DNA of 50,947 nucleotides, taken from Eubacteriales bacterium. GTDB taxonomy: Bacteria > Bacillota > Clostridia > Lachnospirales > Lachnospiraceae. The notes beneath the pieces are model-generated. The model saw only the letters and a list, made by a program, of their open reading frames with translations. It did no database searches and was not told the origin of the DNA. The translations under genes were made by a program, and so were the position numbers. The stretch lies in the NCBI GenBank assembly GCA_030524225.1, contig JAUNGV010000016.1:1-50947 (forward strand), read 5' to 3'. Every line of letters starts with the position of its first letter. Position 1 is the stretch's first letter. Below are positions 22,804-31,062 of the stretch, piece after piece.

Positions 22804-25575
22804 GTGCAGACAAAGAAAGAGGAAACAAGTCATATTCTCCCCTTTTTGTGGATGAAGGGAGAGGACAATGAGACGATCGGGAGAGAACTCGATCAGATTG
22901 AATCGTGCGGAATCCGGGAGATCTGCCTGGAGTCAAGGCCGCATCCGGATTTCTGCGGGCCGGGCTGGTGGCAGAATCTCGATTTTATCATGGAGGAGGC
23001 AAAGCGGCGCGGGATGCGCGTCTGGATTCTGGACGACGACAAGTTCCCGACAGGACACGCCAACGGCGGTTTCGTCCGGCATCCGGAGAAAAAGAAGCGG
23101 TATCTGGCAGAGCGTCACATGGATATCATGGGACCGTGCCGCAGTAATGCGGTGCTGGTTGAGAATTTCATGCAGCCGGACGGGCAGCTGCTCGGTATTC
23201 TGGCCGCACCGAAGCCGGACGGGGAGACGCTGGCGATTTCCGCGGAAGGGATTCTGGATCTGACGGATTGCTATGACGCCGAAAACGGATTTGTGTACTT
23301 TGACCTTCCGGAGGGAGCGTACCGACTTTTTATTCTGTTTACGACGCAGAAGGGCGGCGGACGCGACGACTACATGAATCTGATCGACAGCGATTCGGTG
23401 CGCGTTCTGATCGACGAGGTGTATGAGAAGCACTGGGAGAGGTATCAGGAGTATTTCGGAACCACGATCGCGGGCTTTTTCTCCGATGAACCGGAGCTGG
23501 GCAATGTGCCGGGGTATCCGTTTGACGATACGCTGGGCAGGAAGGATCAGCGCCTGCCGTGGAGCGCACAGCTGGAGGAGCGTCTGCGCGCTCTCTGGGG
23601 CGTGGACTTTCTGACGAATCTTCCGGCGCTGTGGTACGAGCGGGGCGGGCAGACGCCCGGTATCCGCAGCGACTATATGGAAGAGATGACGCAGCTCGTG
23701 CATACCTGTTTCTCCGGACAGCTGGGGGACTGGTGCGCAGAGCGCGGCGTGGAATACATCGGCCATATCATTGAGGACGACAATGCGCATACGAGAATGG
23801 GATGCAGCATCGGACATTACTTCCGTGAGATGGAAGGTCAGAGGATGGCAGGGATCGACGTGGTTCATCACGAGATCGTGCCGGGCTTCACAGAGCCGGT
23901 GCATCAGTGGATCGCCGGGGACCGGGACGGAGAATTCTTCCATTTCGGACTGGCTAAGCTCGCCAGCTCCGCGGCCCACATTCAGGAGAATAAAAAGGGC
24001 CGGGCGCTCTGTGAAATATTCGGGAATTACGGATGGGCGGAGGGCGTCTCGCTGATGAAATGGCTGACGAATCACATGCTCGTCCGGGGCATCAATGAGT
24101 TTACGCCCCACGCTTTTTCCATGAAATATCCCGATCCGGACTGCCCGCCGCACTTCTATGCCCAGGGACACAATCCGGGCTTCGGAGCGTTTCGTATCCT
24201 GATGAGGTATATGAACCGGAGCGCGGCGTTCCTTTCGGGTGGCCGGACGATTCTGGACGCGGCGGTGCTCTACCATGCAGAGGCGGAGTGGAGCGGAGGC
24301 CGGACGATGTATTTCCAGAAGCCGGGACGCAGGCTGATGGAGAGTCAGCTTGACTATGACGTGATCCCCGCCGATGCGCTGCGGCAGGAGGAAACGCGGG
24401 TGGAGGACGGCGTGCTGTGCGTGGGCGCATACCGCTATCCCTGCCTGATTCTGCCGTACGCACAGCGGCTGGATCCAGATGCCGCTCTCTTTGCGGGGCA
24501 GGCGGCGCGGGACGGTCTGCCGGTGTATGTGATCGATGCGCTTCCGGAGAGCGATACGCAGGGAAATCCGCTGCCGGAGAACTGGGCGGAGAAGATCGTG
24601 GTCGTGCCGCTGGAGGAGATCGCGCAGCAGGTGGCGCAGCTGAGAGAGCAGCAGACAGAGCAGCAGAAGGAGAAGCAGACCGGACAATCGGAGGAGCATC
24701 GGACTGCGGTGCAGGCATGGGACGGCTTGTCGGGCGGAATCGGCGTGCAGAGGCCGTGGACGCTGCAGGGAGGTATTTCCGGCCTGCGGGTAATGACCGT
24801 GGAGAAGGACAACGGCCTGCGGCTTATGTTCTTTAACGAGAGCGTTTCGCAGGAGGTAAACGGTATCCTGACGCTGGCCGGAAAGCCGGAGACGGTCACG
24901 GTGTACGATCCGTGGACGGGTGAGATGCAGACGTATCTGACGGAGCTGGGATCGGTGCCGGTGCGGCTTGCGCCGGGCGAGAGTCTGTTCCTGCAGTGGA
25001 ATGTTCTGCAGGAGACGACAGGAGAACTGGCACAGAGTCAGGAGGACGGCCCCGCGCCGGAATCGGAACAGAACCGGAACGGAGACAGCGCGTTGGAATC
25101 TGCCGCATCCACGGCACAGTCGTGGCCCCGCACAGAGGCTTGTGTTCCGGTGGACTCGGACTGGAGCGTTTCGCTGTGTGAAGAGGGAGAGGAGCAGTGG
25201 CGGGAAGGCTGTGTGCTTCCGGCTGCGGAGGAACTGCCGAACCTGAACGGGCCGGAATTCTGGCCGGGGTTTGCGGGAACGTACCGCTATGAAGGCGATC
25301 TGTCCCTTGAGAAAAAGGAGGGCAGCCGTTATCTGCTGCATCTGCCGGAGGTCTCTGACGCAGTGCATCTGTGGGTGAACGGAACGGACTGCGGCTATGC
25401 GGCGGGATCGCCGCTGGCGATGGAGGTGACGGATGCGCTGGAGAGCGGAGAGAACCGTCTGCGCATTGAGGTGGCGACGACGATGGTCTGGAAGCGCAAG
25501 GACGGGGCGTCGACCCATCTGCAGATTCCGGCCAGCGGCATGACGCGGCAGCCTTATCTGGAAGTATTGGTATAG
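22804..25575 (+). CDS. Large uncharacterised glycoside hydrolase, GH106-like (alpha-L-rhamnosidase-type)
   Basis: This is a 923-residue cytoplasmic protein of a Firmicute family related to GH106-type hydrolases. The N-terminal barrel shows ILPFLWMKGED, CLESRPHPDFCGPGWW, MRVWILDDDKFPTGHANGGF (about 71-90) and a carboxylate motif FFSDEPELG (E229). A second conserved region is GVEYIGHIIEDDNAHTRMG. The C-terminal 130 residues form a GH2-type sugar-binding jelly-roll (FAGTYRYEGD, LWVNGTDCGYAAGSPL). A Gln/Glu linker near residues 615-630 carries a 12-base tandem repeat. The start is GTG 22804 with AGGAGG 4 bases upstream, and the protein matches the family from that point. By family it may remove alpha-L-rhamnose or a related deoxy sugar; this is not certain. 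Confidence 0.78.
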   Translation: MQTKKEETSHILPFLWMKGEDNETIGRELDQIESCGIREICLESRPHPDFCGPGWWQNLDFIMEEAKRRGMRVWILDDDKFPTGHANGGFVRHPEKKKRYLAERHMDIMGPCRSNAVLVENFMQPDGQLLGILAAPKPDGETLAISAEGILDLTDCYDAENGFVYFDLPEGAYRLFILFTTQKGGGRDDYMNLIDSDSVRVLIDEVYEKHWERYQEYFGTTIAGFFSDEPELGNVPGYPFDDTLGRKDQRLPWSAQLEERLRALWGVDFLTNLPALWYERGGQTPGIRSDYMEEMTQLVHTCFSGQLGDWCAERGVEYIGHIIEDDNAHTRMGCSIGHYFREMEGQRMAGIDVVHHEIVPGFTEPVHQWIAGDRDGEFFHFGLAKLASSAAHIQENKKGRALCEIFGNYGWAEGVSLMKWLTNHMLVRGINEFTPHAFSMKYPDPDCPPHFYAQGHNPGFGAFRILMRYMNRSAAFLSGGRTILDAAVLYHAEAEWSGGRTMYFQKPGRRLMESQLDYDVIPADALRQEETRVEDGVLCVGAYRYPCLILPYAQRLDPDAALFAGQAARDGLPVYVIDALPESDTQGNPLPENWAEKIVVVPLEEIAQQVAQLREQQTEQQKEKQTGQSEEHRTAVQAWDGLSGGIGVQRPWTLQGGISGLRVMTVEKDNGLRLMFFNESVSQEVNGILTLAGKPETVTVYDPWTGEMQTYLTELGSVPVRLAPGESLFLQWNVLQETTGELAQSQEDGPAPESEQNRNGDSALESAASTAQSWPRTEACVPVDSDWSVSLCEEGEEQWREGCVLPAAEELPNLNGPEFWPGFAGTYRYEGDLSLEKKEGSRYLLHLPEVSDAVHLWVNGTDCGYAAGSPLAMEVTDALESGENRLRIEVATTMVWKRKDGASTHLQIPASGMTRQPYLEVLV
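24646..24681 (+). repeat. 12-base tandem repeat, three copies, in GH106-like linker
   Basis: GAGCAGCAGACA, GAGCAGCAGAAG and GAGAAGCAGACC stand in tandem, encoding EQQT-EQQK-EKQT. This is an in-frame expansion of a hydrophilic linker. Confidence 0.85.
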
Positions 25576-25627
25576 CAGAAACCGCGAGGGCGGATTTCTG
25601 CTCGCAGAGCCGCAGCAAAGCTGCGGC
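25575..25627 (+). promoter_or_regulatory. Two intercistronic hairpins before the GH42 gene
   Basis: The first hairpin pairs GCAGAAA (25575-25581) with TTTCTGC (25595-25601), plus an inner CCG/CGG. The second is a perfect 8-base stem GCCGCAGC-AAA-GCTGCGGC (25609-25627) ending 2 bases before the AGGAGG of GH42. Neither has a T run, so they more likely stabilise mRNA ends or modulate translation than terminate. Confidence 0.55.
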
Positions 25628-25640
25628 ATAGGAGGTGAAG

Positions 25641-27680
25641 ATGGAAAAAGCAGCTTTATTTCCGCAGGCAGGAGGTTTCCTGCACGGCGGCGATTATAAC
25701 CCGGAACAGTGGCTGGATCGTCCGGATATTCTGGACGAGGACATCCGTATGATGAAAAAGGCGCACGTCAACACGGCGACGCTCGGCGTGTTTTCCTGGT
25801 CGGTTTACGAGCCGGAGGAGGGGAGTTTTCATTTTGACTGGCTCGAAGAGATGATGGATCGTCTCTATGAAAACGGGATTTATACGGTGCTGGCCACTCC
25901 TTCCGGCGCCCGGCCGGCATGGCTGGACGCGGCGTATCCGGAGGCGATGCGGGTGGGAAAGGACGGGCGGCGCGCGCATCACGGCGTCCGCCACAATCAC
26001 TGTATGACCTCTCCGGCGTACCGGGAGAAGGTTCGGATCATTGACAGAAAGCTGGCGGAGCGCTTCGGCCGTCATCCCGGACTGCTCCTTTGGCACGTCT
26101 CGAACGAGCTGGGCGGGGAGTGTTACTGCCCGCTCTGCGTACAGAAATTTCAGGAGTATCTGGCGGAGAAGTTCCATCACAATATCGAGGAACTGAACCA
26201 GGCGTGGTGGACGACGTTCTGGAGTCACCGGTATCAGGATTTTACGCAGATTGAGCCTCCCTTTTCAAACGGAGAGGGGAGTATTATGGGGCTGAATCTG
26301 GAATGGCGGCGGTTTACGACGTGGAACATGACGGATTTCATGAAGGAAGAGATTCGTGTCCTGAAGGAAGTGACGCCGGATCTGCCGGTGACGGCGAACT
26401 TCATGCAGCTCTATCCGGGACTGGATTACCGGAAGATGGCGGAGAGTCTCGATGTGATTTCGTGGGACAGCTACCCGCGCCTTGGCAATGACTATGAGAC
26501 GCTGCAGGAGACGATGGCGGAGACTTCGTTTCATCACGCGGTGATGCGTTCCATGAAGCCGGAGAAGCCGTTCATGCTGATGGAGAGCACGCCGGGACTG
26601 GTGAACTGGCATCCGTTCAATAAGGTCAAACGTCCGGGGATTCACAGACTGGCGAGTCTGCAGGCGGCGGCCTGCGGATCAGACACGGTGCAGTATTTCC
26701 AGTGGCGCAAGGGTCGGGGATCCTTCGAACAGTACCACGGGGCGATCGTCGATCATCTGGGACGGGATGACACGAGGATTTTCCGTGAGGTGGAACAGAT
26801 CGGAGCGGATCTGGAAAAAATGGCCCGCGTCACCGGAACGACGGTTCATGCACAGACGGCGCTGCTCTTTGACTGGGACAACAGATGGGCGATTCAGGAT
26901 GTCAAGGCGCTGAGCGAACAGACGAAGCAGTATGAGGCCACCTGTATGGATATTTACAAGGCCTTTCTGCGTATGGGCGTTGAGATGGACGTCGTTCCAT
27001 CGACGGCGGATCTTACGCCGTACCGCGTCGTGATCGCTCCGATGCTCTATCTGCTGCAGAAAGAAACGGCGCGTAATCTGACCTCTTATGTCAAACAGGG
27101 CGGTCAGCTGCTGGCGACGTATTTTACCGGATACGTGGATGAGAATACGCTCTGCTATCTGGGCGGGTTCCCGGGGGATGGTCTCTCGGAACTCTTCGGG
27201 GTCATCAGCGAGGAGATCGACACGCTCTATCCCTCCGACCGGAATGCGGTCCGGTTTGCGGACGGCACGAGATGGGAGGTGCGGGATTACGCGGAGACCC
27301 TGCGGGTGCAGGACGCCGAGGTGCTTGCCTCCTATGAGGAGGATTTCTATGCCGGAACGGCAGCGGTGACGCGGAAGATCTGCGGTGACGGCGCGGCGTA
27401 TTACGTGGCGGCCAGAGTCAGCGCACAGGAGATGAGCAGTCTGTTCCGGACGATGCTCGCACAGGCTGGAATAAAGACGAAGGATCTGCCGGAAGGCGTG
27501 GAATATCATGTGCGCAGCGGGGAGCAGGGCAGTTACTCATTTTACCTGAACTGCGGAACGCAGCGTGCGGTGATTGACAGCGTGAGCGGAACGGATCTGC
27601 TGCGCTCGAAAGCGGTGGATGGAGCGCTGACGCTGGAGCCGGGGAATGTGGCGATAATTGAGACGGCGCAGCAGGTGTGA
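25641..27680 (+). CDS. Glycoside hydrolase family 42 beta-galactosidase
   Basis: This is a retaining enzyme cleaving beta-galactosides, and some members act on alpha-L-arabinopyranosides. The (beta/alpha)8 domain opens with GGDYNPEQW. Acid/base E156 is in WHVSNELGG and nucleophile E315 is in MLMESTPG. The four-cysteine zinc site of many GH42 enzymes is complete (C121, C161, C163, C166). Trimerisation and small C-terminal beta domains follow, for 679 residues in all and no signal peptide. ATG 25641 is chosen because AGGAGG ends 5 bases upstream; a GTG at 25635 lies within that site. The gene sits inside the GH operon and probably removes galactose exposed by its neighbours. Confidence 0.96.
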   Translation: MEKAALFPQAGGFLHGGDYNPEQWLDRPDILDEDIRMMKKAHVNTATLGVFSWSVYEPEEGSFHFDWLEEMMDRLYENGIYTVLATPSGARPAWLDAAYPEAMRVGKDGRRAHHGVRHNHCMTSPAYREKVRIIDRKLAERFGRHPGLLLWHVSNELGGECYCPLCVQKFQEYLAEKFHHNIEELNQAWWTTFWSHRYQDFTQIEPPFSNGEGSIMGLNLEWRRFTTWNMTDFMKEEIRVLKEVTPDLPVTANFMQLYPGLDYRKMAESLDVISWDSYPRLGNDYETLQETMAETSFHHAVMRSMKPEKPFMLMESTPGLVNWHPFNKVKRPGIHRLASLQAAACGSDTVQYFQWRKGRGSFEQYHGAIVDHLGRDDTRIFREVEQIGADLEKMARVTGTTVHAQTALLFDWDNRWAIQDVKALSEQTKQYEATCMDIYKAFLRMGVEMDVVPSTADLTPYRVVIAPMLYLLQKETARNLTSYVKQGGQLLATYFTGYVDENTLCYLGGFPGDGLSELFGVISEEIDTLYPSDRNAVRFADGTRWEVRDYAETLRVQDAEVLASYEEDFYAGTAAVTRKICGDGAAYYVAARVSAQEMSSLFRTMLAQAGIKTKDLPEGVEYHVRSGEQGSYSFYLNCGTQRAVIDSVSGTDLLRSKAVDGALTLEPGNVAIIETAQQV

Positions 27681-27835
27681 CAGAGCGGCAGGACGGCGGT
27701 GACAGGGACGGTGAGGCAGACATAGCAGAAGACCGGAAGCGTGCGGGAACAGCAGGAATCTGTCCGGCGCGCTTCTGCCGCGTTCTGCGTTGCACATCAG
27801 AAGAGGCTGCCGGTTTTGAAACAGGGGGGATACGG

Positions 27836-28636
27836 ATGAAGGTATTGATGGTAGAGGATGAGGAACTGACGCGGGAGGGGATGCGGCAGAGTATTCCGTG
27901 GGAGGAGCTGGGGGTCACCGCGGTCTATACGGCGGAGGATGGAGAAGAGGGGCTTTCCACAGCCCTGCGGGAAAAACCGGATATCGTGATGGCGGATGTG
28001 CGGATGCCGCGGATGGACGGGATTTCCATGGCTTTTGCCATCCGGAAGGAGCTGGCACACTGCCGTTTTATTTTCGTCAGCGCGTACTGCGACAAGGAAT
28101 ATCTGAAATCCGCGATCCAGCTCTCGGCAATCAACTATATTGAGAAGCCGGTGGACATTCCGGAGGTGGTGGAAACGCTGCAGAAGTCGATCTCCCAGAT
28201 TCAGGAGGAACGCCGCCGTCAGGCGATGGAAGAGGAGTACCGCGCGCATTTCCATGGCGTGCTGGAGGAGATTCCGGAGGAAGATCTGGTTCCGACTTCG
28301 TGGAAATCATCGGAGCAGTTGGCGGAGCGGATCGAGAGCTTCATCCGCGCCAATCTCTCCGATTATAACCTGTCCCTGACGATGCTGGCGGATCAGTTCG
28401 ACCTGACGAAGCAGTATCTGTGCTGGGTCTTCAAGAAAGAGCGGTCGGAGACGATCAACCAGTGCATCGTGCGGACGCGCCTGCTCTGGGCCAAGGATTA
28501 TATGCGCCGCAATCCGTCGGTGAAAATTCGGGAGGCGGCGGAGCGGTCGGGGTTTACGGACAGCAGCTATTTTATCAAGCTGTATAAAAAACAGGAGAAT
28601 ATGACACCGGCGGATTATCTGAAATCCCTGCAGTAA
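27836..28636 (+). CDS. Short YesN-type response regulator (receiver plus AraC domain)
   Basis: This DNA-binding response regulator has 266 residues, about half the size of the paralog at 9568 because the central region is missing. The receiver (about 1-120) has MKVLMVEDE, phosphorylated D54 in VMADVRMPRMDG, and NYIEKP. A coiled linker of about 50 residues (IQEERRRQAMEEEYR) leads to the two AraC helix-turn-helix motifs (LADQFDLTKQYLCWVFKK, AERSGFTDSSYFIKLYKK). Both regulators share DKEYLKSAI in the receiver. A GGGGGGA site precedes the ATG; an open frame back to 27677 has no ribosome site. The kinase gene follows about 190 bases later. Likely targets are the operon at 15113 and the importer at 31063. 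Confidence 0.92.
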   Translation: MKVLMVEDEELTREGMRQSIPWEELGVTAVYTAEDGEEGLSTALREKPDIVMADVRMPRMDGISMAFAIRKELAHCRFIFVSAYCDKEYLKSAIQLSAINYIEKPVDIPEVVETLQKSISQIQEERRRQAMEEEYRAHFHGVLEEIPEEDLVPTSWKSSEQLAERIESFIRANLSDYNLSLTMLADQFDLTKQYLCWVFKKERSETINQCIVRTRLLWAKDYMRRNPSVKIREAAERSGFTDSSYFIKLYKKQENMTPADYLKSLQ

Positions 28637-28711
28637 GGAGAAGCCATTGCTATGCACAGTCGGCTCGCAGGAAATAAGAAAGACCGGCTGGAAGGGACAG
28701 AAGAGACAGGT

Positions 28712-28807
28712 ACAGAAGAAGGCAGGCACAGAGCGCAGAGCGTGCAGAAGAAAGCAGGAACAAAGTGCAGGATGCGCAGAAGAAGGCAGGCACAGAGCGC
28801 AGAATGC
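28712..28807 (+). repeat. 32-base tandem repeat, three copies, between regulator and kinase
   Basis: Units at 28712, 28744 and 28776 share CAGAAGAARGCAGG followed by CACAGAGCGCAG, with an exact 32-base period. Copies one and three are nearly identical. Because 32 is not a multiple of three, the block changes frame from unit to unit, so it is non-coding leader rather than part of the kinase. Confidence 0.85.
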
Positions 28808-28827
28808 GCGGGAGAGAGGCGGGCAGC

Positions 28828-30654
28828 GTGTGGGATACATGGAAGCGTAAATTTAAAAATATGAGTCTGAAACAGAAGATGTTTACCTTTTACGGTATTC
28901 TGTTTCTGGTGCCTCTTGTGCTGATCAGCGTGGTGATTTACCGGGAGGTCTCGCGGGCCATGGAGGAAAAGATCCGCTACTCCGCCGTGCAGGGATACGA
29001 GCAGGCCTGCTCCTATCTGGAATACAAGATCGAACAGCTGATTCAGAGGACGGACGTCGTGGTGACGAGCCGGTCACTCCGGGAGACGATCGGGGAGCGC
29101 GAGAGCCGGACGCCGGACGCGCAGATTCAGATGCGTCTGCGGGAGACGCTGCTGCAGATCCTGCAGGGGGCGGAGAGCACCGCGCAGGGAATCCACATGA
29201 AGCTCTATGTCGACGACCGGTACACGCTGCTGAGCGACGGCTTCTATCTCCATGTGATCTCAGAGGCGGACAGCTCGCTGTGGTATGGGAAGAAAGGGGA
29301 TTACAAGGTCTATTTCGTGCCGTCCGATTATCTGGAGGAGGCGCAGCGGGGAGCGTATGTGGCACTGGTGCGCGATATCGCGAGCACGGACGACTACAGG
29401 CGCAGAATCGCCGTGCTGCGGATGGATATTGAGCGGGAATTGCTGGAAGAGATTCTGCAGAATGCCACGCCGACACAGAATGCGGTCACGTATCTGGTGA
29501 ACCGCGACAACACGGTTGTGCTGGTTTCCGATACAGACAAGCTGGAAGCGCTGGGACTGGACGGGGAGCTGCCGGAGGCGTTTTCCTATCAGAACAGAAA
29601 CAGGGGAGAGGAATCCCTGCAAAGGCAGATGCTGGGAACGTCTGCCGTCTACTGTATGCGCCAGCAAATCCGCAATACGGACTGGGAGATGATCACTGTG
29701 ATCCCGCAGGGAGATATGACGGAGGGAATTGCGCGGGTGCAGTGGATGGTCGCCCTGTTGCTGCTTCTGTTTGGGATGCTGACCGTGACCGGCGGCGCGG
29801 CGATTATTTCATGGATTGTCCGGCGGATCTCGCGGATGAACGAGAGTTTTCAGCAGGTAAAGGATGGGAATCTGGAAGTCTCTCTCCCGAATGATACGAG
29901 GGACGAGATCGGTGTGCTCTACGACAACTATAATGACATGATCGCGCACACGAGAGGACTGGTGAGGGAAAAATACGAACTGGGACTTTCCTTAAAAAGT
30001 GCGGAACTCAAGGCGCTGCAGTCCCAGATCAATCCGCATTTCCTCTACAATACCCTGGATATGGTCAACTGGCTGGCCTACGGCGGGAGGACCGAGGATA
30101 TTCACCGGGCGGTGGTCTCGCTCTCGAAGTATTACAGGCTCGTGCTCAACCGCGGCGAGGATACACTGACGCTGGGGGAAGAGCTGGCGCATGTGCGTTA
30201 TTATATCAATATCCAGAAGATTCGTTTCCCGGACAAAATTGTGTACGAGGAGACCGTGGAGGAGAGCGTGAAGGAGTGCGTGGTTCCCAAGATCATCCTC
30301 CAGCCGCTCGTGGAGAATGGGATTCTGCACGGCATCCGGGAGAAGAAGGACAAGAGTGGGAAAATCAGAATCACCGGAGGTCTGCAGGGCGGCGACGTCT
30401 GCCTGCAGGTGATTGACGACGGCGTCGGTATGAGCGAAGAAGAGCTGGCGCATGTGATGGACGGCAGCCATTCCGAGAGTGGAAGCGGCTATGGCGTGCG
30501 GAACGTGCACGCAAGACTCCGGCTGATGTTCGGAGAGGCGTACGGACTGACGTATGAGAGTGCCGCCGGGGAGGGAACCTGCGTGACGGTAAGGATTCCG
30601 TTCGGGAAGGAAAGCGCGGGAAACATACATGAGGGAAACAGACAGAAGACATAA
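28828..30654 (+). CDS. YesM-family sensor histidine kinase (second copy)
   Basis: This is a membrane sensor kinase of 608 residues. A short basic N terminus (WKRKFKNMSLKQK) precedes TM1 at about 20-38. An extracellular sensor (about 39-300), TM2 at about 306-328, a HAMP linker and the kinase core follow. H404 is in SQINPHFLYNTLD, the N box is LQPLVENGILHG, and GYGVRNVHARL is a glycine box. The start is set at GTG 28828 because GGAGAGAGG (28811-28819) lies 8 bases upstream. Upstream ATGs at 28765 and 28804 fall in the tandem repeat, and the ATG at 28861 lacks a site. It partners the short YesN encoded just before it, and a strong terminator follows at 30687. Confidence 0.92.
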   Translation: MWDTWKRKFKNMSLKQKMFTFYGILFLVPLVLISVVIYREVSRAMEEKIRYSAVQGYEQACSYLEYKIEQLIQRTDVVVTSRSLRETIGERESRTPDAQIQMRLRETLLQILQGAESTAQGIHMKLYVDDRYTLLSDGFYLHVISEADSSLWYGKKGDYKVYFVPSDYLEEAQRGAYVALVRDIASTDDYRRRIAVLRMDIERELLEEILQNATPTQNAVTYLVNRDNTVVLVSDTDKLEALGLDGELPEAFSYQNRNRGEESLQRQMLGTSAVYCMRQQIRNTDWEMITVIPQGDMTEGIARVQWMVALLLLLFGMLTVTGGAAIISWIVRRISRMNESFQQVKDGNLEVSLPNDTRDEIGVLYDNYNDMIAHTRGLVREKYELGLSLKSAELKALQSQINPHFLYNTLDMVNWLAYGGRTEDIHRAVVSLSKYYRLVLNRGEDTLTLGEELAHVRYYINIQKIRFPDKIVYEETVEESVKECVVPKIILQPLVENGILHGIREKKDKSGKIRITGGLQGGDVCLQVIDDGVGMSEEELAHVMDGSHSESGSGYGVRNVHARLRLMFGEAYGLTYESAAGEGTCVTVRIPFGKESAGNIHEGNRQKT

Positions 30655-30686
30655 CAGGATAGGGAAATTCATCAGGAAAACAGGAG

Positions 30687-30718
30687 AAATCTGCTGCGTC
30701 TGCGGCAGATTTTTGTTT
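30687..30718 (+). terminator. Rho-independent terminator ending the GH-regulator unit
   Basis: An 11-base stem AAATCTGCTGC (30687-30697) pairs with GCGGCAGATTT (30702-30712) around a 4-base loop, with one G-T pair. It is followed by TTTGTTT and lies 32 bases after the kinase stop. Confidence 0.9.
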
Positions 30719-30882
30719 AATAGGGAATCGCGATTTTTATGGGAAGTACATCCTACGATATAAAATGTTCTGCGAGGAGCGCGCTGAGATGAAAGGGAGT
30801 CGCCAATGCGGCTCATCGGATGAAAGGATTCCTGCGGTAAAGGATTCTTTTCGCATATAGCGGTGAAAAAGCACATAAAACG

Positions 30883-30949
30883 GTAAAATCTTAAAATTTT
30901 ACTGTGCAATATGAATACTCTTTGATTTTCTCCGCAAAGATCCTACGTT
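30883..30949 (+). promoter_or_regulatory. Promoter and upstream inverted repeat of the second importer operon
   Basis: GTAAAA-N8-TTTTAC (30883-30902) is an inverted repeat 19 bases upstream of a -35-like TTGATT (30922-30927). After 16 bases comes TACGTT (30944-30949). The 408-base gap from the kinase stop to the permease start otherwise holds the terminator at 30687 and a stretch (30720-30880) in which I see nothing firm. A similar inverted repeat stands before the GH operon at 15055. Confidence 0.5.
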
Positions 30950-31062
30950 AAAATGGAATCAACAAAGAGAAGAACGCAGGAACCTGAGGCGGGGCGCTGC
31001 AGAGCGCGCCGGACAGGGAAAGCGGGGACAGTTCTTCGGTGATCTGAGAGAGGGGGATGCGG

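Noticed and set aside
22589-22855. CRISPR-like array
   Set aside because: The units are degenerate, directly adjacent and without unique spacers, and no cas genes are near; this is a decayed tandem repeat.
22933-25629. 898-codon open frame on the minus strand opposite the GH106-like gene
   Set aside because: It is rich in Arg, His, Pro and Leu without domain patterns, and is the antisense shadow of a well-supported gene.
28647-28864. Small genes within the 32-base repeats before the second kinase
   Set aside because: A period of 32 bases shifts frame each unit, so the apparent peptides are repeat translations in rotating frames.
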